In this document: positions 16,122 to 24,815 of the stretch, piece by piece
How positions within the stretch are numbered: position 1 is the stretch's first letter
Layout of the letters: each line of letters begins with the position of its first letter
From: a virus
IMG/VR virus record: IMGVR_UViG_3300025096_003363
Coordinates: 1-64,000 of that record
Direction: 5' to 3' (one strand)
DNA length: 64,000 nucleotides
Notes under the pieces: generated by a model
Told to the model about the DNA's origin: nothing
Database searches by the model: none
Seen by the model: the letters and a program-made list of their open reading frames with translations, nothing else
Position numbers and translations under genes: made by a program

Positions 16122-17098
16122 AGTTTTTTGTCCCAATATTCAATCATCTCATCAATCATTTGCTCGAAAGTACACTCTGGCGTCCACCCTAAAGTCTTTT
16201 TTATTTTCGAACTATCGCCTTTAAGATTGCATAATTCTTCTGGTCGTAAAAATTTTTGATCTGTTTTTACACAATCTTTATTTAATTTAAGCCTGGAAAA
16301 TGTGTAATCAACTAGATCTCTTACTGAATGTGATATACCTGTAGCGCATACGAAATCATCCGGCTTGTCGTGTTGTAAAATCATCCACATTGCCTTAACA
16401 TAATCCCTAGCATGGCCCCAATCTCTCGTCGCGTCTAAATTTCCTAACGCTAATTCATCCTTAATTCCTCTTTTAATTTGAACAGCTGTTTTTACAACCT
16501 TTGAAGTTACAAAGTTGCTTCCCCTTCTAGGAGACTCATGATTAAAAAGGATGCCGTTTGCGGCAAATAGGTTATATGACTTACGATAATTCTTACATAT
16601 GTTATATGAAAAAACTTTAGAGCAACCATATGGAGATACCGGGTTCATAGGTGTAGTTTCTCGTTGATACCCGTCGCTGTCTACACTATTACCGAACATC
16701 TCTGAAGAAGATGCTTGATACATTTTTATTGTAGGATCAATTATCCGGATCGCTTCCAATAAATTTAAAGTACCAACTCCTGTGCTTAATGTAGTATATA
16801 TTGGTTGATCGAAGCTAATCCTAACATGGGATTGAGCAGCTAGATTATATACTTCAGTTGGTCTGCTTTTATGAATTGCGGATATTAGCGAAGATAGATC
16901 ACATAAATCTGCATAAAACAAATTGTTCCTTATCTCTTTATATACGTTATCTAACCTAGCAGTCTGATTTTCTGAAACTGAATTACGTTTAATGGTACCA
17001 AATACTTCATACCCTTTATCTAATAAAAATTCCGCTAAGTATGAGCCATCCTGCCCGTTAATACCCGTAATTAATGCTCTATGTCCGTGCGTCTTCAT
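16118..17098 (-). CDS. gmd: GDP-mannose 4,6-dehydratase
   Basis: 326 residues from the ATG at 17098 (the TTG at 17119 lies inside fcl). Family hallmarks: ITGINGQDGSYLAEFLL NADP-binding loop, YNLAAQSHVRISFDQP, the catalytic QASSSEMFGN (Ser/Thr, Glu) with SPYGCSKVFSYN (YxxxK), NHESPRRGSNFVT and LGNLDATRDWGHARDYV. Converts GDP-D-mannose to GDP-4-keto-6-deoxymannose, the first step to GDP-L-fucose. Directly follows fcl with a 20-nt overlap. Slightly shorter than bacterial Gmd (about 370), mostly from C-terminal shortening. Confidence 0.95.
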   Translation of the reverse strand: MKTHGHRALITGINGQDGSYLAEFLLDKGYEVFGTIKRNSVSENQTARLDNVYKEIRNNLFYADLCDLSSLISAIHKSRPTEVYNLAAQSHVRISFDQPIYTTLSTGVGTLNLLEAIRIIDPTIKMYQASSSEMFGNSVDSDGYQRETTPMNPVSPYGCSKVFSYNICKNYRKSYNLFAANGILFNHESPRRGSNFVTSKVVKTAVQIKRGIKDELALGNLDATRDWGHARDYVKAMWMILQHDKPDDFVCATGISHSVRDLVDYTFSRLKLNKDCVKTDQKFLRPEELCNLKGDSSKIKKTLGWTPECTFEQMIDEMIEYWDKKL

Positions 17099-17984
17099 AG
17101 TTCTTATTAAACCATTCAACTGTTTCTTCTAGACCTTCTCTTAAACCTGTAAATTTAAAATCAGTAAATAACTCTCTTACTTTAGAATTATCTGTTGGCT
17201 TTTTATACTGACCATCAGGCTTGTCTGTATTCCAAACAACCTTACCTTCGAATTTAAACACATCTACTAAAATATCAACAACTTCCTTAATAGAGATTTC
17301 TTCACTTGTTGATAGTATTACCGGAGCTGTTCCTTTATATTCATCAAGCAACCTTTCAGTTAATACAGCTACATCTTTAGCAAAAATAAACTCCCTCAAG
17401 GGCTTACCAGTTCCCCATACTTCAAAATCTGTATTATGCTTTTTTGACAAATACATTTTATGTACAAGCATAGGAATTACATGTCCATGTTGTAAAGAAA
17501 AATTATCACCGGGTCCGTAAATGTTTGTTGGAATGACACAAAAATACTCTTTACCGTACTGCTCGTTGATAGTTCTTATTTGAACTTCAGACATTCTTTT
17601 GGCGTATGCATATCCAAAATTTGATTCATGTGGAGGCCCATCGTGAAGGTACTCTGGCCTTATAGGATATTTTACTACACTAGGAAAAATACATGTGGTT
17701 AAAAAGCAAGCTAACCTCTTAACATTATTTTTACGACTCTGTTCAATAACGTTAGTGTTAATACTGATATTTTCATAAAAATAATCAGCCTTGTAGGTCA
17801 TATTCGAGCCTAAACCACCGACCCTAGCTGCTGTGTGAATAACTCGGTCTGGTTTTACCTTTTCAAAAAGATCTGTTGTTTGACTATTGGATATAAGATC
17901 GTAATCCTTGGAAGATACTTTAATAAAATCTTTATTAAAATGACTCCCAACTAATCCAGTTCCTCCGGTTACTAGTGTACTCAT
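17079..17984 (-). CDS. fcl: GDP-L-fucose synthase
   Basis: 301 residues. TGGTGLVGSHF at the N-terminus, then HTAARVGGLGSNM (diagnostic for the family), FLTTCIFPSVVKYPI, and the catalytic GYAYAKRMSE (YxxxK) followed by VIPTNIYGPGDNFSLQHGHVI; HVIP and the later GTGKPLREFIFAKDVA complete the pattern. Epimerises and reduces GDP-4-keto-6-deoxymannose to GDP-L-fucose. With gmd it makes the donor for the GT11 fucosyltransferase at 25694-26503. ATG overlaps the DUF366-like stop (ATGA). Confidence 0.95.
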   Translation of the reverse strand: MSTLVTGGTGLVGSHFNKDFIKVSSKDYDLISNSQTTDLFEKVKPDRVIHTAARVGGLGSNMTYKADYFYENISINTNVIEQSRKNNVKRLACFLTTCIFPSVVKYPIRPEYLHDGPPHESNFGYAYAKRMSEVQIRTINEQYGKEYFCVIPTNIYGPGDNFSLQHGHVIPMLVHKMYLSKKHNTDFEVWGTGKPLREFIFAKDVAVLTERLLDEYKGTAPVILSTSEEISIKEVVDILVDVFKFEGKVVWNTDKPDGQYKKPTDNSKVRELFTDFKFTGLREGLEETVEWFNKNYEDART

Positions 17985-18562
17985 ACAATTACTTTTGTAG
18001 TCGCAGTAAATTGATCTCTAACTTCATTATTGAAATAATCTATTACTGCTTCCATAAATTCTTTAGTCGCTTTTTTTGTTAATCCTGAGGAGTAAGCGAA
18101 AGCCGGGGCTTTCTCACCGGCGACAATATTAATACCGGTATGGCCAACAGCGATATTATCTTTTGAGTAGGTAATAGAAACACTTACCTTACCAGATTGT
18201 CTCACTTTATCATCAGCGCCTACAAACTCATCTTGTACAAGGAGATCGTCGCCATCTATTACAATCGGTTTTTGAATAATATTAGATAAAATATTAGCTA
18301 TAGCTGTATTTAACAGCCGTTGAAAGGAAACAGCTCCAAACGGACATAAGTTTGGGATCTCCCAACAGAAATTTATTGCATCCTGACTGTGAATAAAATC
18401 ATTACTTAATGAATCCTCTAAATCAATTAGAGCGTCAGATACATACATTGGGGATCTAAACGCAACAATATTACCGCATGGCGACACTTCTTTTCGAAAA
18501 AACTTATAAGCAAATCTTTCATGAATTAACTTACCGTCATATACGCTTTGTGTAACTATCAT
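17981..18562 (-). CDS. DUF366-like protein, possible 7-deazaguanine DNA-modification enzyme
   Basis: 193 residues. The blocks YDGKLIHERFAYKFF, IVAFRSPMYVSDALIDLED, SQDAINFCWEIP, QRLLNTAIANIL, DGDDLLV, then KVSVSITYSKDNIAVGHTGI follow the pattern I associate with DUF366. My recollection, not checkable here, is that DUF366 members occur with phage and archaeal 7-deazaguanine genes and have been linked to processing of the base. The window also has folE, queD, queE and queC, which strengthens that reading. It is first in a nine-gene operon and has a strong early-type promoter. No catalytic residues can be assigned safely; conserved Asp/His in DGDD and GHTG are candidates. Confidence 0.6.
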   Translation of the reverse strand: MIVTQSVYDGKLIHERFAYKFFRKEVSPCGNIVAFRSPMYVSDALIDLEDSLSNDFIHSQDAINFCWEIPNLCPFGAVSFQRLLNTAIANILSNIIQKPIVIDGDDLLVQDEFVGADDKVRQSGKVSVSITYSKDNIAVGHTGINIVAGEKAPAFAYSSGLTKKATKEFMEAVIDYFNNEVRDQFTATTKVIV

Positions 18563-18569
18563 ATTTAAT

Positions 18570-18597
18570 ATTATATTATAAATATGTTGAGGTTCAA
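18570..18597 (-). promoter_or_regulatory. Early-type promoter TTGAAC-N16-TATAAT
   Basis: -35 TTGAAC at 18592-18597, 16-nt spacer, -10 TATAAT at 18570-18575, then 7 nt to the ATG at 18562. A second overlapping TATAAT lies 5 nt upstream. It drives the operon down to the helicase. Confidence 0.8.
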
Positions 18598-19452
18598 CTA
18601 TGCGGAATAATTTAAATATTCCTCAAATCGCCACTTTTGCCCGCCAGCAAAGTGCCTTAAGATAGTTTTATCTCTAGTAGAATGACAAATATCATACCCA
18701 TCTCTTAATCCGTTTTGAATATTCCAGTCGCCACCTGACTCACCAAGCAAATGGGTAGTGTTCCAGGTTACCGGGAGTATATCTACATTATCTACGAGTT
18801 CATCTAAACCAAAAACAACATATGGGGTAACATAAGAATGGAATCCATAATTAGGCATTAGATAAAAGGGCAACCAGCTATGACATTTTATACCAGCTGC
18901 AATATAATACGCTTGCTGATCCCCCCAATAATAGAATACTTCCCCGCCGTCATTTTCTTTATAAAATTTCTTTGTTGTTAATAAGTCAAATCTTTCTTTT
19001 GATAGCATTGTATCAATAAGTTTGTTAGCGAAATCACTTACTTTTAAATTAAATGCTCCAAAGCAATGTGTATTACCGGAGTCAATTGCATAAGTAAAAT
19101 TTTTATCATATGGTAACTCTTTTTCCATATCGCAAATAAACACATCTGCATCATGATGCCTAATAACATCTCCCTCTTTAAGATCGCCATTATCGATAAA
19201 ATTTTTAAACAACTGCCATCTAGCAAAATGGTTGTTATTTTTTACTTCAAATTCAGGCATAGAAGGTATAGAGAATAAATGTGGTATTTTAAATACCTCT
19301 TCATCAGCCTCTATATACTCAAAATTATGCTTTAAACAATAATCTTTATTTCGTTTAGAATTATGTTTTTTAAAGAGCTGATATCTCTCCATGTCCTCTT
19401 CACTGTTATAGTCGCTACTATAATTTACAAATGTTACAAAATATTTTTTCAT
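18598..19452 (-). CDS. GT-A-fold glycosyltransferase
   Basis: 284 residues. An N-terminal Rossmann-like half leads to RHHDADVFICD at residues 98-108, the DxD metal/nucleotide-sugar motif, then AFNLKVSDFANKL, YYWGDQQAYYIAAGI and a late HSTRDKTILRHFAGG histidine segment. The arrangement resembles galactosyltransferase-like (GT34/GT8-type) enzymes. Donor and acceptor are unknown. It begins the glycan island proper. A TTGAAT hexamer lies upstream with a poor -10, so its promoter is uncertain. Confidence 0.75.
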   Translation of the reverse strand: MKKYFVTFVNYSSDYNSEEDMERYQLFKKHNSKRNKDYCLKHNFEYIEADEEVFKIPHLFSIPSMPEFEVKNNNHFARWQLFKNFIDNGDLKEGDVIRHHDADVFICDMEKELPYDKNFTYAIDSGNTHCFGAFNLKVSDFANKLIDTMLSKERFDLLTTKKFYKENDGGEVFYYWGDQQAYYIAAGIKCHSWLPFYLMPNYGFHSYVTPYVVFGLDELVDNVDILPVTWNTTHLLGESGGDWNIQNGLRDGYDICHSTRDKTILRHFAGGQKWRFEEYLNYSA

Positions 19453-19497
19453 TGATGTCGGTGTGTGATATTTAATGTGATAAAGTTTTCATTCAAC

Positions 19498-20172
19498 TTA
19501 ACAATATAGCGACTCAATAGGTAGAGTTGGCATTAATTCAGTCAATCGACTTTCTTTATTAGCAGTAAAGAACGTGGCATCATTATTAGACACTATGTCT
19601 TTCCAATTATCAAATGATAGATCTAAAGTATCCATTTCTGAAACATGCCCTCTCCAATCTACATCTTCTTGATATACTTTTGAATCGCAATATATCTCAC
19701 CATCAGTATGTTGTAAGTCGACACCAGCTAAAATTATTTCACTGCAACCAGTAATATAAGCTAGATGCACGGCACATTGCACAGAATCTATTCCTTGAAT
19801 AAATTTATCTCTTTTAGTAAGATCATATAGGTTGGAATGATCTCTCTCAAAGAAATATATTTTATCTTTTAATTGCATATGCAAATTTTTAATATGTTCA
19901 TGGTCATAAAAATTTCCCCATGTAGCAACTTTAGATGTTATGTTAACACCATATTCAAAAAAACTATTCTTTGGTACTGCAAAATCAGTCATACAAAAAT
20001 AATCACACTTAGACATAACTGTAACCGATTGGTTACACGCAAAGATGACGTTATCATCTGATACACGACTAAAATCTATATTGTTTAACGAAGGGGCACT
20101 ACCACACACTATTGCACGTCTGCCTTTATGTATGTCTTCAATTTCCGATGGATGATTTGGGTGTTTAAACAT
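19498..20172 (-). CDS. DUF115/GT42-like protein
   Basis: 224 residues. The start of the fold, RRAIVCGSAPSLNNIDFSRV with NVIFACNQS, is the pattern shared by DUF115 (motility accessory factor-like) and GT42 sialyltransferases, where G-x-(A/G)PSL binds the nucleotide. Later GIDSVQCAVHLAYITGCSEI and ILAGVDLQHT match the second part of the domain. It could transfer a sialic- or pseudaminic-acid-like sugar or act as a nucleotide-sugar binding protein; no NeuA/NeuB genes are in the window. Assignment to fold is better than to reaction. Confidence 0.68.
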   Translation of the reverse strand: MFKHPNHPSEIEDIHKGRRAIVCGSAPSLNNIDFSRVSDDNVIFACNQSVTVMSKCDYFCMTDFAVPKNSFFEYGVNITSKVATWGNFYDHEHIKNLHMQLKDKIYFFERDHSNLYDLTKRDKFIQGIDSVQCAVHLAYITGCSEIILAGVDLQHTDGEIYCDSKVYQEDVDWRGHVSEMDTLDLSFDNWKDIVSNNDATFFTANKESRLTELMPTLPIESLYC

Positions 20173-20178
20173 TTTATA

Positions 20179-21114
20179 TTACCATTTGTCTGCGTGATTT
20201 TTTCCAAATAACATTCCGTTAGCGTCACAATTAGAACAAGGAGATAGGCATCGCTTACCATCTTTAAGTTTATCTCTAAAATCTTTTAAACGTTTATCAC
20301 GCCAGATATCAAAGATAGGTTTTTCTGCTACATTTCCGAATTTTACTGTTCTATTATACATATCTTGACAACATAATAGAACGTCACCGTTCCAGTCTAT
20401 ATACATGGCATAATGTGGATAGTAGCACGGTCTTGTTGTAGCCTTTTTAAGTTCCTTTTGTGCACCGGTTCGGTTAGTATAAATTAAACCAAAATCTTCA
20501 TCTTCACTATACCACCGATCACGTAGCGTATACTTAGACTTAACAATTTGACATTCTGTAAATAGGTTATTAAAGTAATCTATTTGTTCTGGTCCGTCGT
20601 ACATACTCACTACAAACTGTGAAAGGCCAATAGAGTATAAATCTTTTATAAGCCCGGGTTCTAATTTATCTCCATTTGTTACAATTTCAATATTAATTTG
20701 TCTATCACAAAAGCATTTTATAATTTCGAGGAGATTTCTTGTTAAAAGGGGCTCACCTGTACCACTAATATTTATTATACCAGAAAAATCTAACTCATCT
20801 AATTGAAATGCTATAGCTGCAGCTAACCCCGGATCCATATGAAGGTTTTGATTAGGATAATCGCCGCTTCTTGGACAGAATGGACATGTACGATTACAAA
20901 GTTCGTTAAGATTTAACTCCACCCAGCTAAACAACGGTATGTCGCGTACTATCTGTACGTGATCAATTGAAGTTCTCTTTCTATCTATATTTCTCTTAAC
21001 ACTGTGTGTAATTTGTTTAGAAGAAAAGTCTCTAGGTAACCACTTACGAGTTTCTTCGTCAGCTACACCTGATGGTTTATAGAAAAACCCACTATGTTCA
21101 CACTCGCCGTCCAT
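20179..21114 (-). CDS. Radical SAM/SPASM protein
   Basis: 311 residues. CNRTCPFC (C73, C77, C80) is the CxxxCxxC cluster of radical SAM enzymes, followed by INISGTGEPLLTRNL (GGEP-type SAM loop) and IEIVTNGDKL. The C-terminus has a SPASM-like set: CCQDMYNRTVKFGNVAEKP, then CLSPCSNCDANG, which would hold an auxiliary Fe-S cluster. Family members modify peptides or sugars (oxidation, epimerisation, dehydrogenation). It lies beside cupin and aminotransferase genes, suggesting a sugar or amino-acid tailoring step. Overlaps the cupin gene by 17 nt. Confidence 0.85.
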   Translation of the reverse strand: MDGECEHSGFFYKPSGVADEETRKWLPRDFSSKQITHSVKRNIDRKRTSIDHVQIVRDIPLFSWVELNLNELCNRTCPFCPRSGDYPNQNLHMDPGLAAAIAFQLDELDFSGIINISGTGEPLLTRNLLEIIKCFCDRQINIEIVTNGDKLEPGLIKDLYSIGLSQFVVSMYDGPEQIDYFNNLFTECQIVKSKYTLRDRWYSEDEDFGLIYTNRTGAQKELKKATTRPCYYPHYAMYIDWNGDVLLCCQDMYNRTVKFGNVAEKPIFDIWRDKRLKDFRDKLKDGKRCLSPCSNCDANGMLFGKNHADKW

Positions 21115-21442
21115 TTGATTCCCGGTTTATATCATTATGATCAAACTCGGCCCAATATAACTCAAAGGCTACACCATCTTTTATACCTTCAAATTGATGA
21201 TATAATCCGGGTTTAACTTGCATAAAATCACCAGCGTTTAAAATTGTCTCATCAACTAGTTCATAGTCGTCATGCCACACCCGAACAACCATTTGACCAC
21301 TTTCAACAAAAAACCCATTCCATTTAAATTGATGCTTATGCTTCGAGCACTGTACCTTGGCTTTATATTCAATACGATGAAATTCCAAAACACCGTTACT
21401 GTGAATTAATTCAGTTTGACCCCATATTTTACCGGCTTTCAT
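21098..21442 (-). CDS. Small cupin, sugar-isomerase type
   Basis: 114 residues, a single cupin barrel. Metal-ligand residues are visible in KHKHQFKWNGFFVESGQ (HxH... E/Q...) and in PGLYHQFEG (His). Similar small cupins act as mannose-6-phosphate isomerase-like or nucleotide-sugar isomerase enzymes. Its start overlaps the aminotransferase stop (ATGA) and its end overlaps the radical SAM start, so the three are co-translated. Substrate unknown. Confidence 0.78.
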   Translation of the reverse strand: MKAGKIWGQTELIHSNGVLEFHRIEYKAKVQCSKHKHQFKWNGFFVESGQMVVRVWHDDYELVDETILNAGDFMQVKPGLYHQFEGIKDGVAFELYWAEFDHNDINRESNGRRV

Positions 21443-22458
21443 AAATTTATTTCTTGTAAGATGATATCTCTTACTTTATCGTTTTGTGTTACACTAAAAA
21501 CTAAATTATTATTATCAACTATACTCGTTATAATTTTTTTAGCGTATAAATTATTATAAGCTTGCTTTATTTTTTTGCTATCGTCTGAATAAAGTCTCAA
21601 GTTAAAGCCCTTTGAATCATAAGCAGTGAATATTTTATTACAAGATAATTCTTTTAACCACTGTTGTTTTTTATCAATAATATTTTCTTTTAAACATTTA
21701 AAATATTTTTGATGAAGGATTAAAAATTCCAAAGCTTTACAAGAAAAATAATCCAACTCATATGATAATCTTGTTGTTTCAAGCTTTGTTTTAAGCTTAT
21801 TATTTGTTGCTAGCCAACCTGTCTTTATTCCTGGAAATCCAATTTTTGAAAAACTTGAAGATATAATTAAATTATTATATTTTTCGAGGTTAGGTAAAAA
21901 GCTTTTATATTCCCACCCTGCATATATTTCATCTAAAAATACTATTACGTTATGTATCCGACTATGTTCAAGTATGGTATGCAATTCTTCATGTGTGAAG
22001 CAATTTGGTAAGTGCATTTTTGGATTATCTAAAAACAACACTTTGATATCAGGGAGTATTTTTATAATATCTTGTATATTAATGTTATAATTAGGAGATT
22101 CACCTTTTACATTAATAACACGAGCACCATACACTTTTGCATAGACATTATACATTGCAAAGGTAGGGGTTAATAACCCTACATTACAATTTTGTAAGTT
22201 TAAAGTTTCAAATACTTGTTTTATTGCACCTTCAACACCTCTTGTTATTAATAAACAATCTTCATCTACGTTAAGATAATCGCTTAAAGCCTTGTATGAT
22301 GTTGACATATCTGGGTATTGAAAGAGACCGTCTCCTGAACACGTTTCTAATAAATTATTATATATATAATCTGGATGCTTGTCCATTATCATATTTCTAT
22401 TAAGGTAAGTATAACCGCCCTTAAACTCTTTTCTAACTCTATCAATATTATATACCAT
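21439..22458 (-). CDS. PLP aminotransferase, HisC/CobD-like
   Basis: 339 residues, fold type I aminotransferase of the histidinol-phosphate type. LLITRGVEGAIKQVFETL (nucleotide-loop equivalent), VFLDEIYAGWE (Asp binding the PLP pyridine N) and ISSSFSKIGFPGIKTGW (PLP Lys in SFSK) are seen. The final FSVTQNDKVRDIILQE replaces the usual RISIG-like end. In a sugar island such an enzyme may aminate a keto intermediate, or make an amino-acid substrate for the neighbouring radical SAM protein. The short form (339) is usual for HisC/CobD. Confidence 0.8.
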   Translation of the reverse strand: MVYNIDRVRKEFKGGYTYLNRNMIMDKHPDYIYNNLLETCSGDGLFQYPDMSTSYKALSDYLNVDEDCLLITRGVEGAIKQVFETLNLQNCNVGLLTPTFAMYNVYAKVYGARVINVKGESPNYNINIQDIIKILPDIKVLFLDNPKMHLPNCFTHEELHTILEHSRIHNVIVFLDEIYAGWEYKSFLPNLEKYNNLIISSSFSKIGFPGIKTGWLATNNKLKTKLETTRLSYELDYFSCKALEFLILHQKYFKCLKENIIDKKQQWLKELSCNKIFTAYDSKGFNLRLYSDDSKKIKQAYNNLYAKKIITSIVDNNNLVFSVTQNDKVRDIILQEINL

Positions 22459-22460
22459 TG

Positions 22461-24017
22461 TTATTTTTTAATAACACTTTTAAAGTAATTAATTTTAAGC
22501 ATGTCGTGCTTTTCGTCTAACTTGGTTATAAGTGATAATTTGGTTTTTAAAAATTTAGTAGTAACATCATTCCAGTCCTCGATAAAAAGGATTGGTAGAT
22601 CTTTAAATTGTTCAAAGGCGTGGTGATATTTAACTATCGGTATGCATTTAAGATAAAGACATTCCCATATTCTATGACAATCAATACCGTTTCCAGGTGG
22701 AGAGATACAAAAGACAGATCGTGAAATATAATTTAGGTAATCTTCTTGTAATGTACACGGGGACATTTTAATACCATTTTTTGTAGTAATTTCATCTACT
22801 TTTAATCTGTCTTCTGCATTTGTATCAATAGAGAAATTTTTATAAACCAAAATATCTTTAAAGGAATTTTCAGATAACTTGCTTAGTAACTTTGTGTTTC
22901 CGTGATCATATTTTTTTCTAGCAATTCCAATAGGTAACGTTACTGCATTATTGCCTATATGATTATTTTGACCATACCAATTTTTAATTTTTTTACTATA
23001 TGGAAAATGTTTTTTATCTATCCCTATATCTGAATTATGAGTAATAAGATCAAACTTAAAATTAATCTTCTCAACATACTCTAAGAATATATCAATGTCA
23101 TGACCGTATACATATATTACACGCGGATGTTGCTCATTAATTTCATTTATGTATTTGAGTGCAAGTTCGGTTTTTGTAGTTTGTAATTTAGGTCTTCCGT
23201 GATCACCGGTTATAAAGTTATCTACATCAAATACATAATCACCTAACTGCTTTATATTATCCCCGGTTATTATTTCATCTTCGTCCCATCTATATTTTAA
23301 ATGATCTTGGCAAAATGTCTTTATGTTAAAGTATGACATAGGAATATCTGTTACAGTACTAGCGCAATCTTTAACATACTCTCTATCATGTATGAACCAT
23401 TTATGTTCTTCGTAAGGCCACCAGTTGTTCATTTTTAGGTTTAACGCTACAACTGACATAGCCACCTGATCATGTCGATGGCCATGAACTCTGCTGTCTA
23501 CAGAAGCAATATTATTTTCATTTGTATACGGTCCCGGAAATGTTATACCGTCATTAGCTAGCTCTATAACTTCATCTAGGAAGTCTTTACTTCTTTTAAA
23601 ATTAAGATTAAGGCCAAATTGTGTTCCTTGCAGACAGGGTGTATTAAATGATTGCTCTCTAGTTATATTAAGAGTATCTAAAGCCCGGTCGTGACAATAA
23701 TCACCTACAGAGTGATGATTTCTTATAAAAAAATATCCCTGCTTTTCTAATGCATCAAATATATCCTCTAAATTATTTTTAATAATTACTGATGAGTCGG
23801 CCCAAAAGATTATATCATATCCGTTCTTTCGACATTCTTCGATGCAGTAAAATTTAAAGGCGAATGGGGACTCTTCATGTGTAGGGCACCCTTCCGGGTA
23901 TTCAGTAAACGCAAAAAAAGGTATACCGAGAATATTCTTTACATTTTTTTCAAGACGTTCTAATCCTTTTTTAAAATTATGTCCCTTACCGAAACTTACT
24001 ATACATTTTTTTGACAT
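22461..24017 (-). CDS. Two-domain glycosyltransferase: GT-A-like plus exostosin-like
   Basis: 518 residues from the ATG at 24017, 2 nt after the FkbM stop; an upstream reading into FkbM is spurious. The N-terminal half (to about 230) starts KKCIVSFGKGHNFKKG and has DIIFWADSSVIIK, a GT-A donor-site-like motif, and HRHDQVAMSVVALNL. The C-terminal half has IYVYGHDID, TLPIGIARKKYDHGN and SPPGNGIDCHRIWECLYLKC, the nucleotide-binding block of exostosin/GT47-like enzymes. Two enzymes in one chain could add two consecutive sugars. Fusion of such domains in a phage gene is noteworthy. Confidence 0.75.
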   Translation of the reverse strand: MSKKCIVSFGKGHNFKKGLERLEKNVKNILGIPFFAFTEYPEGCPTHEESPFAFKFYCIEECRKNGYDIIFWADSSVIIKNNLEDIFDALEKQGYFFIRNHHSVGDYCHDRALDTLNITREQSFNTPCLQGTQFGLNLNFKRSKDFLDEVIELANDGITFPGPYTNENNIASVDSRVHGHRHDQVAMSVVALNLKMNNWWPYEEHKWFIHDREYVKDCASTVTDIPMSYFNIKTFCQDHLKYRWDEDEIITGDNIKQLGDYVFDVDNFITGDHGRPKLQTTKTELALKYINEINEQHPRVIYVYGHDIDIFLEYVEKINFKFDLITHNSDIGIDKKHFPYSKKIKNWYGQNNHIGNNAVTLPIGIARKKYDHGNTKLLSKLSENSFKDILVYKNFSIDTNAEDRLKVDEITTKNGIKMSPCTLQEDYLNYISRSVFCISPPGNGIDCHRIWECLYLKCIPIVKYHHAFEQFKDLPILFIEDWNDVTTKFLKTKLSLITKLDEKHDMLKINYFKSVIKK

Positions 24018-24018
24018 T

Positions 24019-24807
24019 CTACATCCAACCTCTCTTTCCGTATTCATTATCAACTTCCAGTCCTGGGTACCACTCTTCAAACTGACTTATTTTTTTTCCA
24101 TCCGGATCATATTCGTAAGTTGCCATACCAGTATTATCAGTTTTACAAAAACCTACTATAGGATTTGCTGTCTCTAAAACTGTAATACCATTATTGTGTA
24201 AAAATTCTTTATAGTAATTATTTGGTTTTAAGTCAGTATACAGGTCACTATCTGCTAGTTCTAAAATTCTATTATGAAATTCTATATTTACTGTTGTTAA
24301 GTATTTGTATGCACCTGTATCCATGAGTTGATCTAATACCGGGTACTCAGCACCTTCTATATCCATTTTCATAAAAATATTATCATCATGATGAAAGTTA
24401 TTTTTTAAAAACTTAGAAAAATTTATCGTCTCTACTTCCACTTCCTTCCACGACTCTACATTTGAGTCTACATCATGTTTATGCATAATATTACTAGCTT
24501 GTTGCTTAGATGGTAAAAAACCTATCGTGGTGTGAGCTACATTAAATGTTTTAGTTGTATTTTCTGTCCAAATAGCTTTATTATAAACTTTAGCTACCGA
24601 ATCATATTTATTTGCAAGAAATTTATAAGCATCTGGAATAGGCTCAAACATATATACTTCTGCATCTTGAGGTACATATGATTGTTGTCGCACAATTACC
24701 GACCCACTTTGGTCCCTGTTATTATAATAGGCGCGATAATAATGTCGCCGGATTCTTTCATATCCCTGCCCTATGTTTGACCCTAGATCTAGAAATATAT
24801 TTCTCAT
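24019..24807 (-). CDS. FkbM-family methyltransferase
   Basis: 262 residues. SAM-binding FLDLGSNIGQGYE at the very N-terminus, MFEPIPDAYKFL, then IFMKMDIEGAEYPVLDQL, the FkbM signature. The family O-methylates sugars in glycans and antibiotics. A 40-residue insertion rich in Tyr/Arg follows the first glycine loop. It probably methylates a hydroxyl of the glycan made by the surrounding transferases. Tight spacing to both neighbours shows one transcription unit. Confidence 0.88.
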   Translation of the reverse strand: MRNIFLDLGSNIGQGYERIRRHYYRAYYNNRDQSGSVIVRQQSYVPQDAEVYMFEPIPDAYKFLANKYDSVAKVYNKAIWTENTTKTFNVAHTTIGFLPSKQQASNIMHKHDVDSNVESWKEVEVETINFSKFLKNNFHHDDNIFMKMDIEGAEYPVLDQLMDTGAYKYLTTVNIEFHNRILELADSDLYTDLKPNNYYKEFLHNNGITVLETANPIVGFCKTDNTGMATYEYDPDGKKISQFEEWYPGLEVDNEYGKRGWM

Positions 24808-24815
24808 TTTATATA

